A stretch of 64,000 bases of DNA from Clostridiales bacterium. GTDB lineage: Bacteria; Bacillota; Clostridia; Oscillospirales; Oscillospiraceae. The notes beneath the pieces were generated by a model. It ran no database searches. It worked only from the letters and a program-made list of their open reading frames with translations, and had not been told where the DNA came from. Location: NCBI GenBank assembly GCA_029010715.1, contig JAQXKZ010000014.1, positions 1 through 64,000 on the forward strand, in the 5' to 3' direction. The position numbers and the translations under genes are program-made. This document shows positions 8,199-17,099 of this stretch, one piece after another; position 1 is the stretch's first letter, and every line of letters starts with the position of its first letter.

Positions 8199-8218
8199 AT
8201 CGGCCTCCGAATCAAATA

Positions 8219-8929
8219 TCAGTACCCAAGTTCCATGAGCGTACAGAGACGCTCTCCGTCGTATATGGCGAAGGAATAACCGGAATCGGTACGGCTGCAG
8301 CGTATCACGCCATCGCCGCCGTACTTCAGCGGGGCGTGGAAGGCGGCGCGGAAAGATGAGAAAGTTTCGTTCCGGAAGGCCTCCTCCGGCAGAGCCTCCA
8401 CGGCATAGCAGGCGTATTTGGTGTTGTGCACATGCCTGTTGAAATCGACATCACTGCGCCGGATATGCAGACGGCTCTCTGTGCCGGACACAGAGCTTTC
8501 CCGCAGGCGCGGCGCTTTGCCGGAAAACACATCCTCCGCCTCCGGGGCGTAGGACGCAGACAGCTCCGGGCTGATACGCAGAAGCCGGTTGTCCCGTAAG
8601 TCTATCTGAGCAAGCCTGGTCGAAGCCCGGATAAGGATACTGCCCTCCGTATCGCGGACGGTAAACATACGGTCGACGGAGCTGACCGAGGCTGGCGCCT
8701 TTACCCATGTGCGCACACGCAGCGGCTCGGGCCGTACCGGATAACGTTCTATCGCGACACGCCAGTCGGCCATGATCCAGCTCACATGTCCGTCCGACAC
8801 CCGGTCCTTCACCGCTTCGGTATGGTGACCTCCGGAAGTTTCCAGTATATTCAGTATCGCTTCGAGTGAGAGCCTTCCCCGGCTGTCGTAATCGCCCGGC
8901 CTGGTTTCAAAACTTTCTTCAAAAAACAT
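8219..8929 (-). CDS. Acyl-ACP thioesterase
   Basis: A 236-residue double hot-dog protein of the plant-like FatA/FatB family (PF01643) that hydrolyses acyl-ACP to free fatty acid. Typical features are LSLEAILNILETSGGHH near the start, VSWIMADWRVAIERYP (the conserved W-x-x-x-x-W/R region) and the second hot-dog motif RRSDVDFNRHVHNTKY, which carries the catalytic Asn/His. The start was set at ATG 8929 because GGAGG lies 7 bases before it. A longer frame to 9001 lacks a ribosome site. Confidence 0.88.
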   Translation of the reverse strand: MFFEESFETRPGDYDSRGRLSLEAILNILETSGGHHTEAVKDRVSDGHVSWIMADWRVAIERYPVRPEPLRVRTWVKAPASVSSVDRMFTVRDTEGSILIRASTRLAQIDLRDNRLLRISPELSASYAPEAEDVFSGKAPRLRESSVSGTESRLHIRRSDVDFNRHVHNTKYACYAVEALPEEAFRNETFSSFRAAFHAPLKYGGDGVIRCSRTDSGYSFAIYDGERLCTLMELGY

Positions 8930-9081
8930 CGTACAGCCTCCGCAATAAAGAATCATGCCGCCCGCGCTGTGAACGCCGGCATGTAATACTGTTTTTATCA
9001 CATACCGCTCCCGCCGTCAATATCTTCAGGCAGTCCCACGGAGCATCAACAGTCCCCATTCCAAGCGGACCGGAAACGGTG

Positions 9082-9114
9082 AAAAACGGCGGCGGTTTGA
9101 TACCGTCGCCGTTT
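9082..9114 (-). terminator. Terminator of the small membrane protein gene
   Basis: On the minus strand a 13-bp hairpin with one mismatch (AAACGGCGACGGT/ACCGCCGCCGTTT) is followed by a T run (9086-9082). Confidence 0.7.
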
Positions 9115-9137
9115 CGAGTATTCTGTTACAAGTAAAA

Positions 9138-9350
9138 TCAGGCTGCGGTTTTGAACTGCTCCTGATAGTGCTTCGTGAAAATAACCGGGCAGGCAGGAGC
9201 ATTTTTCGGCTCAGCGATCGCAGCGGCTGCGGCAAGCACCATGGCGCCGAAGCATACATACCACGCGGCGGTCAGGGAGCCGGCTACAATCGCGGAAACC
9301 ACAAACAGAACGATTGCAATTCTCTGGACAGCTATGCAAGTCTTTTTCAT
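9138..9350 (-). CDS. Small two-helix membrane protein
   Basis: 70 residues with a short basic N-terminus (MKKTCIAVQR), two predicted transmembrane helices (about 8-26 and 30-48, VLFVVSAIVAGSLTAAWYV then FGAMVLAAAAAIA) and a hydrophilic C-terminal tail. GGAGG lies 8 bases before ATG 9350, and a terminator follows, so it is probably a real gene. No family recognised; function unknown. Confidence 0.65.
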   Translation of the reverse strand: MKKTCIAVQRIAIVLFVVSAIVAGSLTAAWYVCFGAMVLAAAAAIAEPKNAPACPVIFTKHYQEQFKTAA

Positions 9351-9365
9351 AATAATACCCTCCAA

Positions 9366-9820
9366 ACATGTCTATTACACTGACGCCTTTACAACAGCGT
9401 TTTTCTCTTTCTGGGCTCAGTATATTCCGCGGCCTCGACTTTGTCAATATATAAACGATAAATTTATAACTATTCTGCGTTCTCCACAAAACTGAATTAC
9501 GTCAAAAATCAAACTAAGTAAATTATTTTTCAAATACTCTATATAACGTTTTAATTTAAAAGCAAATAAGGCGTACAATCACATGGTAATATGTGCAAAA
9601 CGCTGTTTATTATGTTTTTAAAGCCGATTTTGTTGTCAATATATGTTAATCAGTGCAATTATTCTGCGTTAAATAACACGTATTTCAGTTTCTTTATTTA
9701 GGTTTTGGGGGTGTTTTTTCTATTTTCAGGCACATTATATGTCATCTTTGCTGTAAAATGCGTTATATTATGTGCGAAACTTTTCTGTGTGCAGATGATA
9801 CAGCCCGGTTTCTCAGGTGC
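9366..9820. other. AT-rich intergenic region without a recognisable gene
   Basis: The stretch is much richer in A and T than its surroundings. It carries two copies of ATTCTGCGTT (about 9470 and 9660) and two near-copies of an ATATGTGCAAAAC-like motif (about 9588 and 9768). No ribosome site or conserved frame is visible. Open frames crossing it on either strand look accidental. Confidence 0.5.
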
Positions 9821-9825
9821 ACAGG

Positions 9826-9866
9826 CAAAAACGCCGCCGCCCCGGACACGGGACGGCGGCGTTAAC
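9826..9866 (-). terminator. Terminator of the rhomboid-like gene
   Basis: On the minus strand a GC-rich 14-bp stem (AACGCCGCCGTCCC/GGGGCGGCGGCGTT, one wobble) with a 6-base loop is followed by a T run. It lies about 60 bases after the stop codon. Confidence 0.75.
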
Positions 9867-9923
9867 GGAAGCATCACAAATCCTACCGGAGCTTCCAGAA
9901 AAAGCATCAAAGCATTTTCGGTA

Positions 9924-10754
9924 TCACTCGGTAAAGTGGATATGGTTATTGATATGGTCACTGCAGAAGCAGTGGTAGCCCTGGCACTTTGAGCAGTAAC
10001 GGAACTCCAGCTCCGGGTAGTCGGTATCGGTACGGCCGCAGACGGCACATTTGTGGGTGTAAAGCCTGTCCTTCTGTTCGCGCCGTATACGCGCCGCCTC
10101 ACGGCGGAAGTTCACGGTATTCCCGCTCGGACGGCGCGGCCGCATATTCCACAGCTCGCCTCCGCAGAAAATCAGGAAGTTGAGCAGCGCGACCACCGGC
10201 AGGAGATTCAGCGGGAAGCTCGTCGTAAGTACGGAGTATATGAAGAACACCGCGTTGGCGATCGCAAGATACTTGATCTTGATCGGGATCAGGTACATAA
10301 ACAGCACCTGCATGTTCGGATAGAGCACGGCGTAAGAAAAAAACATGGACAGGTAGATATACTCGGAGCTGAGCATCACCGACAGACCCGTCACAAAATA
10401 AATGACGAAGCCGTATATGACAGTCATCAGGACACCGGAGAAAAAGTATATCGTAAACTGGCCTACACCCCACTGGTTTTCAAGCGTGCTCCCTATCCAA
10501 TAGTAAAAATAGAACACAAGGAAAGCCAGCAGTCCCATCGTAGGCGGGCAGAAGATAAAGCTTACAAGCCGCCATATCTGGCCGCGCAGTATCAGGGCCG
10601 GATCAAACATCAGATAGCTTATGAAACGGCTGTTTACCGCGCCCAGTAGCCAGAAGGCAACATTCGCCGCAGTGATATACCGCATAAGGTTCGGAATACC
10701 GAAATTCGGGTGGCGGAAGCAGAACCGCTCTATACTTCTACGGGGATCTTTCAT
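9924..10754 (-). CDS. Rhomboid-like membrane protein lacking the catalytic serine, with a C-terminal zinc ribbon
   Basis: 276 residues with six or so transmembrane helices between about 24 and 198. Rhomboid-type features are ILRGQIWRLVSFIFCP (about 55-70) and YYWIGSTLENQWG (84-96). Where active rhomboids have G-x-S-G the sequence reads MLSSEYIYLSMFF, and the catalytic His on the later helix is not apparent, so it is probably not a protease. The cytoplasmic tail has a zinc-binding cluster with Cys236/Cys239, Cys254/Cys257 and His261/Cys262/Cys264/His267. Family knowledge supports a structural or chaperone role for such pseudo-rhomboids; its role here is unknown. Terminated separately from its neighbours. 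Confidence 0.72.
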   Translation of the reverse strand: MKDPRRSIERFCFRHPNFGIPNLMRYITAANVAFWLLGAVNSRFISYLMFDPALILRGQIWRLVSFIFCPPTMGLLAFLVFYFYYWIGSTLENQWGVGQFTIYFFSGVLMTVIYGFVIYFVTGLSVMLSSEYIYLSMFFSYAVLYPNMQVLFMYLIPIKIKYLAIANAVFFIYSVLTTSFPLNLLPVVALLNFLIFCGGELWNMRPRRPSGNTVNFRREAARIRREQKDRLYTHKCAVCGRTDTDYPELEFRYCSKCQGYHCFCSDHINNHIHFTE

Positions 10755-10971
10755 CTCATTTCTCCTGACTTACTTGTAATTACAGGGTATATAATACGCC
10801 GCCGACATGTCAAAGTCTATAATATTTTGTAAAATATCCGGTACTTCAGTACGTTGCCCTGCAGCGCCCGGATAAGGATTGGAAAAAATTTTTAGAAAAA
10901 ATTGCAAATTTTAAATATAGGGCTTTTAAAACAGACAAAGATATGGTAATATGTAAACCAATAAATTATGC

Positions 10972-11757
10972 ATGGAGATTATCGCGGTGGAGAGAGAGAC
11001 GCAGTTTCAGGAAAAAGAGCCTAAGAACGACATAATTGAGGGCAGAAACGCCGTTATAGAAGCCCTGCGTTCAGGCAGGGCAATAGATAAAATATTCATT
11101 GCCAGGGGCGACGTCGACAGGACGCTCGGGCACATCGCTTCCAGCGCGAGAGAAAAGGGTATAGTCGTCGTTGAGGCCGACCGCCGCAAGCTCGACTTTA
11201 TGAGTCAGACCCATGCTCATCAGGGCGTGGTCGCACTGGCCGCGGTACGCGAATACTGCGAGTTGGCAGACATTCTTGCCGCGGCACGCGGGAAGAATGA
11301 AGCGCCCTTTGTTATCGTCTGCGACGAGATCAGCGATCCGCACAACCTCGGCGCGATAATACGTTCCGCCGAATGCGCCGGGGCTCACGGCGTGGTCATC
11401 CCCAAGCGCCGCAGCGCCGGTCTGACCGCCATTGTCGACAAGGCCTCCGCCGGCGCCGCAGAGCACATGGCTATCGCCCGCGTTCCGAATATCTCCGCTG
11501 CACTCAAGGAACTCAAAAACGAGGGGCTCTGGATATACGGTACCGCTGCCGACGGTAAAAACGGGCTGTGGACTACCGATCTTACCGGGCCTGTCGCTCT
11601 CGTTATAGGCTCCGAAGGCGACGGCATGAGCCGCCTTGTAAGGGAAAACTGTGACTTTATACTCAGCCTGCCCATGAAGGGACGGATAGGTTCCCTCAAC
11701 GCCTCGACTGCCGCGGCCGTGACCATGTACGAGGTCCTCCGTCAGCGCAGCATGTGA
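10972..11757 (+). CDS. rlmB: 23S rRNA (guanosine-2'-O)-methyltransferase, RlmB/TrmH family
   Basis: 261 residues. The N-terminal substrate-binding domain (IIEGRNAVIEALRSGRAIDK, then the conserved THAHQGVVA) is followed by the knotted SPOUT catalytic domain. Its three motifs are DPHNLGAIIRSAECAGAHGV, LVIGSEGDGMSRLV and LPMKGRIGSLNASTAAAV. It methylates G2251-type residues in 23S rRNA using SAM. ATG 10972 is reported, but GTG 10987 is a serious alternative because GGAG at 10974-10977 lies 9 bases before it. It precedes the large pseudo-P-ATPase gene by 46 bases and may share its transcript. Confidence 0.92.
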   Translation: MEIIAVERETQFQEKEPKNDIIEGRNAVIEALRSGRAIDKIFIARGDVDRTLGHIASSAREKGIVVVEADRRKLDFMSQTHAHQGVVALAAVREYCELADILAAARGKNEAPFVIVCDEISDPHNLGAIIRSAECAGAHGVVIPKRRSAGLTAIVDKASAGAAEHMAIARVPNISAALKELKNEGLWIYGTAADGKNGLWTTDLTGPVALVIGSEGDGMSRLVRENCDFILSLPMKGRIGSLNASTAAAVTMYEVLRQRSM

Positions 11758-11803
11758 GCTCCGCGCCGGGAGACGGCAATCAAAACACACAGGGATTAAA
11801 GAT

Positions 11804-14800
11804 ATGAAAGATTTCAGTCAGGATCTCGGTCTGAAAACTGAATCTGAAGCCGATATATCCATAGACAATATATTGGCGGAATACAAGCTGGACGAATCCG
11901 CTTCAGGGTATTACGATGAAGCCGACAAGTCCGGCTATTCGTCGTTCAGCTATTACGGGGATGAGGACGATGACGTCCGTGTTTACACTCCGGGTTCGTC
12001 CGTTCAAGGAAGGCAGGATGCGGAGGCATATCCCGGCAATTACGCCGAAAGCGCCAAAGGCAGCTACTCTGACAACACGCCCGGTTACGGCGGCTACGAC
12101 GACGGAGCGCAGCAGTACGACTACGACGCCGGCTACGACGACGGAGCGCATCAGTACGGCAGCGACGCCGGCTACGACGACGGAGCGCAGCAGTACGGTT
12201 ACGACGCCGGCTATGACGGCGGAGCGCAGCAGTACGGCGGCGACGGCGGCTATGACGACGGAGCGCAGCAGTACGGTTACGACGGCAGCTACGACGGCGG
12301 AGCGCAGCAGTACGGCGGCGACGATGCTCAGGATTACGGCACGGACGGCTACGCCGGACCGCAGCGCAGCAGCGCAATCGGCGCGCTGAAGGATGAGGCG
12401 CGCAGGTACATAGCCCAGCTTCAGGCCGGTTCAAAGCATAAGAAGAAAAAGAAGGATATCTACGGGGACGCCGCGGCTTTGGCCGAGGAGGAGTACCGCG
12501 AGCAGGAAGAAGCAAGGCTCCGGGAAGATTATGACGGGTACTCTGGTCAGGACGTCCCGACGGAATACGGCGCGCCGACCGAGTACGATTCCGCCCCGGA
12601 CGGCAGCTATGAGCCCGATTACGGCGACGGATATGAATACACCGGCGACGCTTACGAGGACGACACATACGCCGGCGCGGACTTCGAGCCGGGTTCGGAA
12701 TACGACGACATGCCCGGCTACGACGCCGACCCGACCAGTTACTCCGCAGAGGCCGGCAAGTCCGTATATACCTCCGTATCCGGCGAAGAGCCGGAAATTG
12801 ACAGCCGCTTCAATCTCAGCGGCAAACGTCCGCAGGATCAGATGAAATACGCGGGCAGCGCGGTCGATCTCAGCGAGGACAACGGCTACACACCCACGCG
12901 GCAGACAGGCTACAGTCCCAGCCAGTGGACGCCCGACTACGACGATCCCTCGCGCGGCAGCGACGAGGAGGAGGAAGCGCCCAGGCGCAAGAGCTTCAAG
13001 TTCGGCAAAAAACGCAAAAAAAAGGCCGCGGCCGCGCAGGAAGGCCCCGCCGGGGACGGCGACGGAATATCCGGTTTTGACGACAACGAGCTTGGGCCCT
13101 CCGATTATGCCGGGGACGGCGACTATGAAAACGGCGGCAGCCGGTACGACAGCGAGGATACATACTTCCCGCCGAGCTTCGGCGAGTACGTGCTCTCGAT
13201 CTTCGCCTCGCTGTTTCTGCGTATGAAGGGCTCGGCCGGCAAGCTTACAGGCGAGACCATGAGCGACACCGAGGAGGATCTGGGAGCCGAGGTCACGCCC
13301 GCCGCGGCCGCAAAATATTACGGTTCGTTTGTAAAGCCTTTACGCCTCCGGCTGCGTATCAGCTGTGTGCTGCTGTTTATTCTCTGCTGGATATCGCTGC
13401 AGCTACCCGTGCCGGGAATGCTGAAGCATCTTCCCGTCGCGGCGGCGGCCTGCTTCGCGCTGCAGTCGGCGATAATGCTGCTGGCTCTGGACGTGGTCAC
13501 GACCGCCATACTCAACGCGGTTCGCCTGCGTATAGGCGCGGACACGCTCGCGGTATTCACCTGCCTGCTGACCGGTGCGGACGCGCTTATAGTCGCGCTG
13601 TCCGATTCGGCCGCGCTGCATATGCCGCTGTGCGCGCTGTCCAGCCTGTCCGTCGTCGGATTGCTTCTGGCCTCGTTCTTCAGCGTGAAGGGGCTGCGCA
13701 AGGCCATGCGCGTACCGACAATAGGCAGGAATTTCTACTCCGTGACCGGAGAGATCAAGACCGAAAAACGCGAGCTCACGCTGCTTAAATCCCAGCGCTC
13801 CGCAGCCGGCTTTGTCCGCAGGGCCGAGGAAGCCCCGCCCGACGAAACAGCGTCGATAAAGGCGGCGCCGGTCATAGCTCTGTTCGCGCTTATTTTCGCT
13901 GTGACAGTTGCCGCCGTCACAAACAGCTATTCGGATTTCATTTATATATACTCCGCGCTCCTCGCACCGACGGTCCCGTTCGCAGCGCTCAGTGCCTTCG
14001 CCCTTCCATATTTCCTCGGCTCGGTGCGTGTTTTCAAGGTGGGCGGCGCCATCGCCGGCTGGTCCGGCCTGTGCGATATCGGCGCGAGCAGGAATCTTAT
14101 CGTCACCGACCGCGACCTCTTCCCCGACGGCAGCGTAAGTCTCGGCGACGTCAGGATCTTCGCCGACGAGGACGCGAACAAGGTCATCTCCTACGCAGGC
14201 TCCATGGTCACGGCGATAGGCTCCTGCGCGGTCAGCTGCTTCGGGAAGCTGCTGAAGGACAACAACTGCCGGATAAAGCATGTTGAAAACTTCGAATGTC
14301 TGCCCGGAGGCGGCGCGCGCGGCACCATCGACGGCAACACCGTCCTCTGCGGCAGCACGGATCTGATGCGTCTGATGAACGTGCGCATCCCTTACCGGCT
14401 CACCGACAAAACCTCAGTCCTGCTCGCGATCAACGGCACGCTCTACGGTATATTCTCCGTCAACTACGAGCCCTTGCCCCAGGTGCGCGCCGCGCTGCAG
14501 GCCCTGGTCCGTTCCAACCGTCACCCCGTATTTGCCATACGGGACTTCAACGTCAATCCCGAGATGCTGCACAACACCTTCGATCTCGCGACCGACGGCT
14601 ATGATTTTCCGCCATATGTCGAACGCTTCGGCCTCTCCGAGCCAAGCACTGGCAAAGACAGCCGCATAGCGGCCGTCATCTGCAACGAGGGGCTCGGCCC
14701 TCTCACCGAGGTGACAGACGCCGGACGCAGGATATACATGGCGGCGCGGATCAATCTGCTTGTGAACGCGCTCTCCTCCGTGATCGGCCTGATGAGCGTA

Positions 14801-14911
14801 TTCATCCGCTTCCTCTCCCAGGGCTGCGTCAGTCTGGGCTTCATCCTGCTGTATATGCTGCTGTGGGCTCTGCCCGTCGGCATAGTGAGCATGTATGTAA
14901 ACACAAAATAA
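11804..14911 (+). CDS. Large membrane protein: acidic Tyr/Gly/Asp repeat region plus degenerate P-type-ATPase-like core
   Basis: 1035 residues in two halves. Residues 1-455 are low-complexity, acidic and Tyr/Gly-rich, with a short start motif (ISIDNILAEYKLDE), six 13-residue tandem repeats at 97-174 and basic patches near 211-217 and 394-408. Residues 510-1035 carry about eight membrane helices (approx. 515-533, 545-570, 577-600, 605-627, 688-706, 711-737, 983-1004, 1008-1030), arranged as in P-type ATPases. VTDRDLFPDGSVSLGDV (767-783) sits where DKTGT should be. A nucleotide-domain-like segment follows (ENFECLPGGGARGTIDGN, VLCGSTDLM). TGDN and GDGxND motifs are absent. It therefore probably does not pump ions. 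Function unknown; a strong terminator follows. Confidence 0.75.
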   Translation: MKDFSQDLGLKTESEADISIDNILAEYKLDESASGYYDEADKSGYSSFSYYGDEDDDVRVYTPGSSVQGRQDAEAYPGNYAESAKGSYSDNTPGYGGYDDGAQQYDYDAGYDDGAHQYGSDAGYDDGAQQYGYDAGYDGGAQQYGGDGGYDDGAQQYGYDGSYDGGAQQYGGDDAQDYGTDGYAGPQRSSAIGALKDEARRYIAQLQAGSKHKKKKKDIYGDAAALAEEEYREQEEARLREDYDGYSGQDVPTEYGAPTEYDSAPDGSYEPDYGDGYEYTGDAYEDDTYAGADFEPGSEYDDMPGYDADPTSYSAEAGKSVYTSVSGEEPEIDSRFNLSGKRPQDQMKYAGSAVDLSEDNGYTPTRQTGYSPSQWTPDYDDPSRGSDEEEEAPRRKSFKFGKKRKKKAAAAQEGPAGDGDGISGFDDNELGPSDYAGDGDYENGGSRYDSEDTYFPPSFGEYVLSIFASLFLRMKGSAGKLTGETMSDTEEDLGAEVTPAAAAKYYGSFVKPLRLRLRISCVLLFILCWISLQLPVPGMLKHLPVAAAACFALQSAIMLLALDVVTTAILNAVRLRIGADTLAVFTCLLTGADALIVALSDSAALHMPLCALSSLSVVGLLLASFFSVKGLRKAMRVPTIGRNFYSVTGEIKTEKRELTLLKSQRSAAGFVRRAEEAPPDETASIKAAPVIALFALIFAVTVAAVTNSYSDFIYIYSALLAPTVPFAALSAFALPYFLGSVRVFKVGGAIAGWSGLCDIGASRNLIVTDRDLFPDGSVSLGDVRIFADEDANKVISYAGSMVTAIGSCAVSCFGKLLKDNNCRIKHVENFECLPGGGARGTIDGNTVLCGSTDLMRLMNVRIPYRLTDKTSVLLAINGTLYGIFSVNYEPLPQVRAALQALVRSNRHPVFAIRDFNVNPEMLHNTFDLATDGYDFPPYVERFGLSEPSTGKDSRIAAVICNEGLGPLTEVTDAGRRIYMAARINLLVNALSSVIGLMSVFIRFLSQGCVSLGFILLYMLLWALPVGIVSMYVNTK
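12092..12325 (+). repeat. Six in-frame 39-bp tandem repeats (13-residue units)
   Basis: Six consecutive units with consensus G-Y-D-(D/G)-G-A-Q-Q-Y-G-x-D-(A/G) encode residues 97-174. The copies differ at a few positions, including His for Gln in unit two and Ser for Gly at the start of unit six. The pattern is coding and in register; it is not an array of spacers. Confidence 0.9.
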
Positions 14912-14923
14912 GCGATAAGCCTC

Positions 14924-14977
14924 CCGGCGCGCGGCAGTCACTACCCTGCCGCGCGCCGGCTTTTGATTTTTTTCTTG
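14924..14977 (+). terminator. Strong terminator after the pseudo-P-ATPase gene
   Basis: A perfect 14-bp stem (CCGGCGCGCGGCAG/CTGCCGCGCGCCGG) with an 8-base loop is followed by CTTTTGATTTTTTT. Confidence 0.85.
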
Positions 14978-14988
14978 CAATTTTATTG

Positions 14989-15017
14989 TTGCCAAGCCAA
15001 TTTACATAGTGTATAAT
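14989..15017 (+). promoter_or_regulatory. Promoter of the EF-G-like gene
   Basis: -35 TTGCCA (14989-14994), a 17-base spacer and -10 TATAAT (15012-15017), in an AT-rich gap. Confidence 0.65.
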
Positions 15018-15080
15018 AAGTTGATTGCTGATAACTAACTGATTATACAGGCACATAAACCAACAGAGAGGAAGCAACAC

Positions 15081-17099
15081 ATGAGCTACGAAACCAAAAA
15101 CATTCGCAACGTCTGCCTGCTGGGCCACGGCAACAGCGGCAAAACCAGTCTGGCCGAGAGCATGCTGTTCACTACCGGCGCTATCGACCGTCAGGGCAAG
15201 GTCAGCGACGGCAACACCGTCTGCGACTATGATCCCGAAGAGATCAAGCGTCAGATCACCATCGCCGCATCTGTGGCTCCCGTCGAGTTTGGCGGCTGCA
15301 AGATCAACGTCCTTGACTGCCCCGGCTACTTTGACTTTGTCGGCGAAGCTCTGGCAGCTATCCGCGCCGTCGAGGCAGGCATAATCGTCTGCTCGGCAAA
15401 GGACGGCATCTCAGTCGGCGCAGAGCGCTCCTGGAAGTACCTCAAGGCAGGAAACGTCCCCACCGCTTTCTGCATCTCCAAGTGCGACGAAGAGCACGGC
15501 GACTACTACGCAGTGCTTGACGCCCTCAAGGCAAAGTACGGCAGCATCGTCTGCGCCGTCACCGTCCCCATGTCCGACGGCACCGGCGTCATTGACATCG
15601 TACACAACACCGCATACCAGACCAAGGGCGGTAAGACCGCCAAGGTCGCCGTCCCCGCCGCCGACGCAGCCAAGGTCGAAGAGCTCCGCGAGGCTCTGAT
15701 GGAGACCGCCGCCGGCGCGACCGAGGAGCTCATGGAGAAGTTCTTCGAGAACATGGAGCTGAGCGAGGCTGACACCGTCGAGGGCCTGCGCATCGGTCTG
15801 AGAGAGCGCAGCGTCGTTCCCGTGTTCGCAAGCTCCGCAATGAGCAATATCGGCACCGAGGCACTGCTGCAGGGTATCGTCGACTACGTTTCCAACCCCG
15901 CCGAGATGGACGGCATCGACCCCGCCGCTCCCACTGTCGGCTTCGTATTCAAGACCATATCCGACCAGTTCGGCAAGTACAGCTTCGTCAAGGTCATGAG
16001 CGGCAAAATCACCTCCGACATGTCCCTGCGCAACGTCCGTGCCTCCAGCACAGACAAGCTCGGCCGTCTCTACACCGTCTGCGGCAAGAAGACCACCGAG
16101 GTCAAGGAAGCCTGCTGCGGCGACATCGTTGCCGTCGGCAAGATGGACTGGAGAACCGGCGACACCGTATGCGACCCCAAAAACGAGGTCGAGCTGCCCG
16201 CTATCGAGCTGCCCGAACCCTGCTACTCCATGGCTATCTCTCCCAAGACCAAGGGACAGGACGACAAGGTCGCTGCCGGTCTTGCAAGACTCAACGAGGA
16301 AGATATCTCCTTCACTCTCGTCAACAACGCCGAGACCCACCAGATGGTCATTTCCGGCGAGGGCGACATTCAGGTCGACGTCCTCTGCTCCAAGCTCAAG
16401 AGCCGCTTCGGCGTTGAGACCGAGCTCAAGCCCGCCCGCGTCGCCTACCGTGAGAAGATCAAGAGCAAGGTTGAAGCACACGGCCGCCACAAGAAGCAGT
16501 CCGGCGGTTCCGGCCAGTTCGGTGACGTTTGGATCCGCTTCGAGCCGCAGGACGAGCAGGACGACATGATCTTCGCGGAGGAAGTCTTCGGCGGCTCCGT
16601 TCCCAAGAACTACTTCCCCTCCGTCGAAAAGGGCCTGCGCAACGCGGTCGTCAAGGGCGTTCTCGCCGGCTATCCCCTGGTCGGCCTCAAGGCCACTCTG
16701 TACGACGGCTCCTACCACCCCGTCGACTCCAACGATATGGCTTTCCAGACCGCCGCACGTCTGGCATATCAGGACGGTATTCCCAAGGCAAAGCCCACCA
16801 TTCTCGAGCCTATCGGCCTTCTTCAGGTCACCATCCCCGACGCGAACCTCGGCGACATCATGAGCGACATCAGCTCAAAGCGCCGCGGCACCGTGCTCGG
16901 CATGACCGCCGAGGACGGTATGCAGACCGTCGAGGCCGAGGTGCCCATGGCAGAGATGAGCTCCTACACCATTGATCTGCGCTCCATGACTCAGGGCCGC
17001 GGCTCCTTCACCTGCAAGTTCATCCGCTACGAAGAGGCCCCCGGCAACGTCCAGCAGAAGGTCATCGAGGAAGCAAAGGCTCTGGAAGAGAAAGAATAA
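15081..17099 (+). CDS. Elongation factor G paralogue (EF-G2-like translational GTPase)
   Basis: 672 residues with the EF-G layout: G domain, domain II, and the III-V region (KPTILEPIGLLQVTIPD, then SDISSKRRGTVLGM). The P-loop is GHGNSGKT (15-22). The G3 motif reads DCPGY (79-83) instead of DTPGH, so the catalytic His is Tyr. G4 is SKCD (133-136) instead of NKxD. These changes mark the EF-G2/FusA2-type group, which in other bacteria does not replace canonical EF-G. Codon choice is strongly biased (GAC, AAG, CTC, GTC), implying high expression. RBS GAGAGGAAG precedes the ATG. Not the housekeeping fusA, and no rpsL/rpsG/tuf neighbours. Confidence 0.85.
   Translation: MSYETKNIRNVCLLGHGNSGKTSLAESMLFTTGAIDRQGKVSDGNTVCDYDPEEIKRQITIAASVAPVEFGGCKINVLDCPGYFDFVGEALAAIRAVEAGIIVCSAKDGISVGAERSWKYLKAGNVPTAFCISKCDEEHGDYYAVLDALKAKYGSIVCAVTVPMSDGTGVIDIVHNTAYQTKGGKTAKVAVPAADAAKVEELREALMETAAGATEELMEKFFENMELSEADTVEGLRIGLRERSVVPVFASSAMSNIGTEALLQGIVDYVSNPAEMDGIDPAAPTVGFVFKTISDQFGKYSFVKVMSGKITSDMSLRNVRASSTDKLGRLYTVCGKKTTEVKEACCGDIVAVGKMDWRTGDTVCDPKNEVELPAIELPEPCYSMAISPKTKGQDDKVAAGLARLNEEDISFTLVNNAETHQMVISGEGDIQVDVLCSKLKSRFGVETELKPARVAYREKIKSKVEAHGRHKKQSGGSGQFGDVWIRFEPQDEQDDMIFAEEVFGGSVPKNYFPSVEKGLRNAVVKGVLAGYPLVGLKATLYDGSYHPVDSNDMAFQTAARLAYQDGIPKAKPTILEPIGLLQVTIPDANLGDIMSDISSKRRGTVLGMTAEDGMQTVEAEVPMAEMSSYTIDLRSMTQGRGSFTCKFIRYEEAPGNVQQKVIEEAKALEEKE

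Noticed and set aside
9698-10102. A 134-codon open frame opposite and before the rhomboid-like gene
   Set aside because: It overlaps the rhomboid-like gene in another frame, crosses its terminator and has no RBS.
12092-12325. Possible CRISPR or minisatellite array
   Set aside because: The 39-bp units are contiguous, without spacers, and stay in the reading frame of a large protein, so they are coding repeats.
15411-16718. A 435-codon open frame opposite the EF-G paralogue
   Set aside because: Low-complexity Leu/Val/Gly/Asp translation, typical of the complement of a biased gene.
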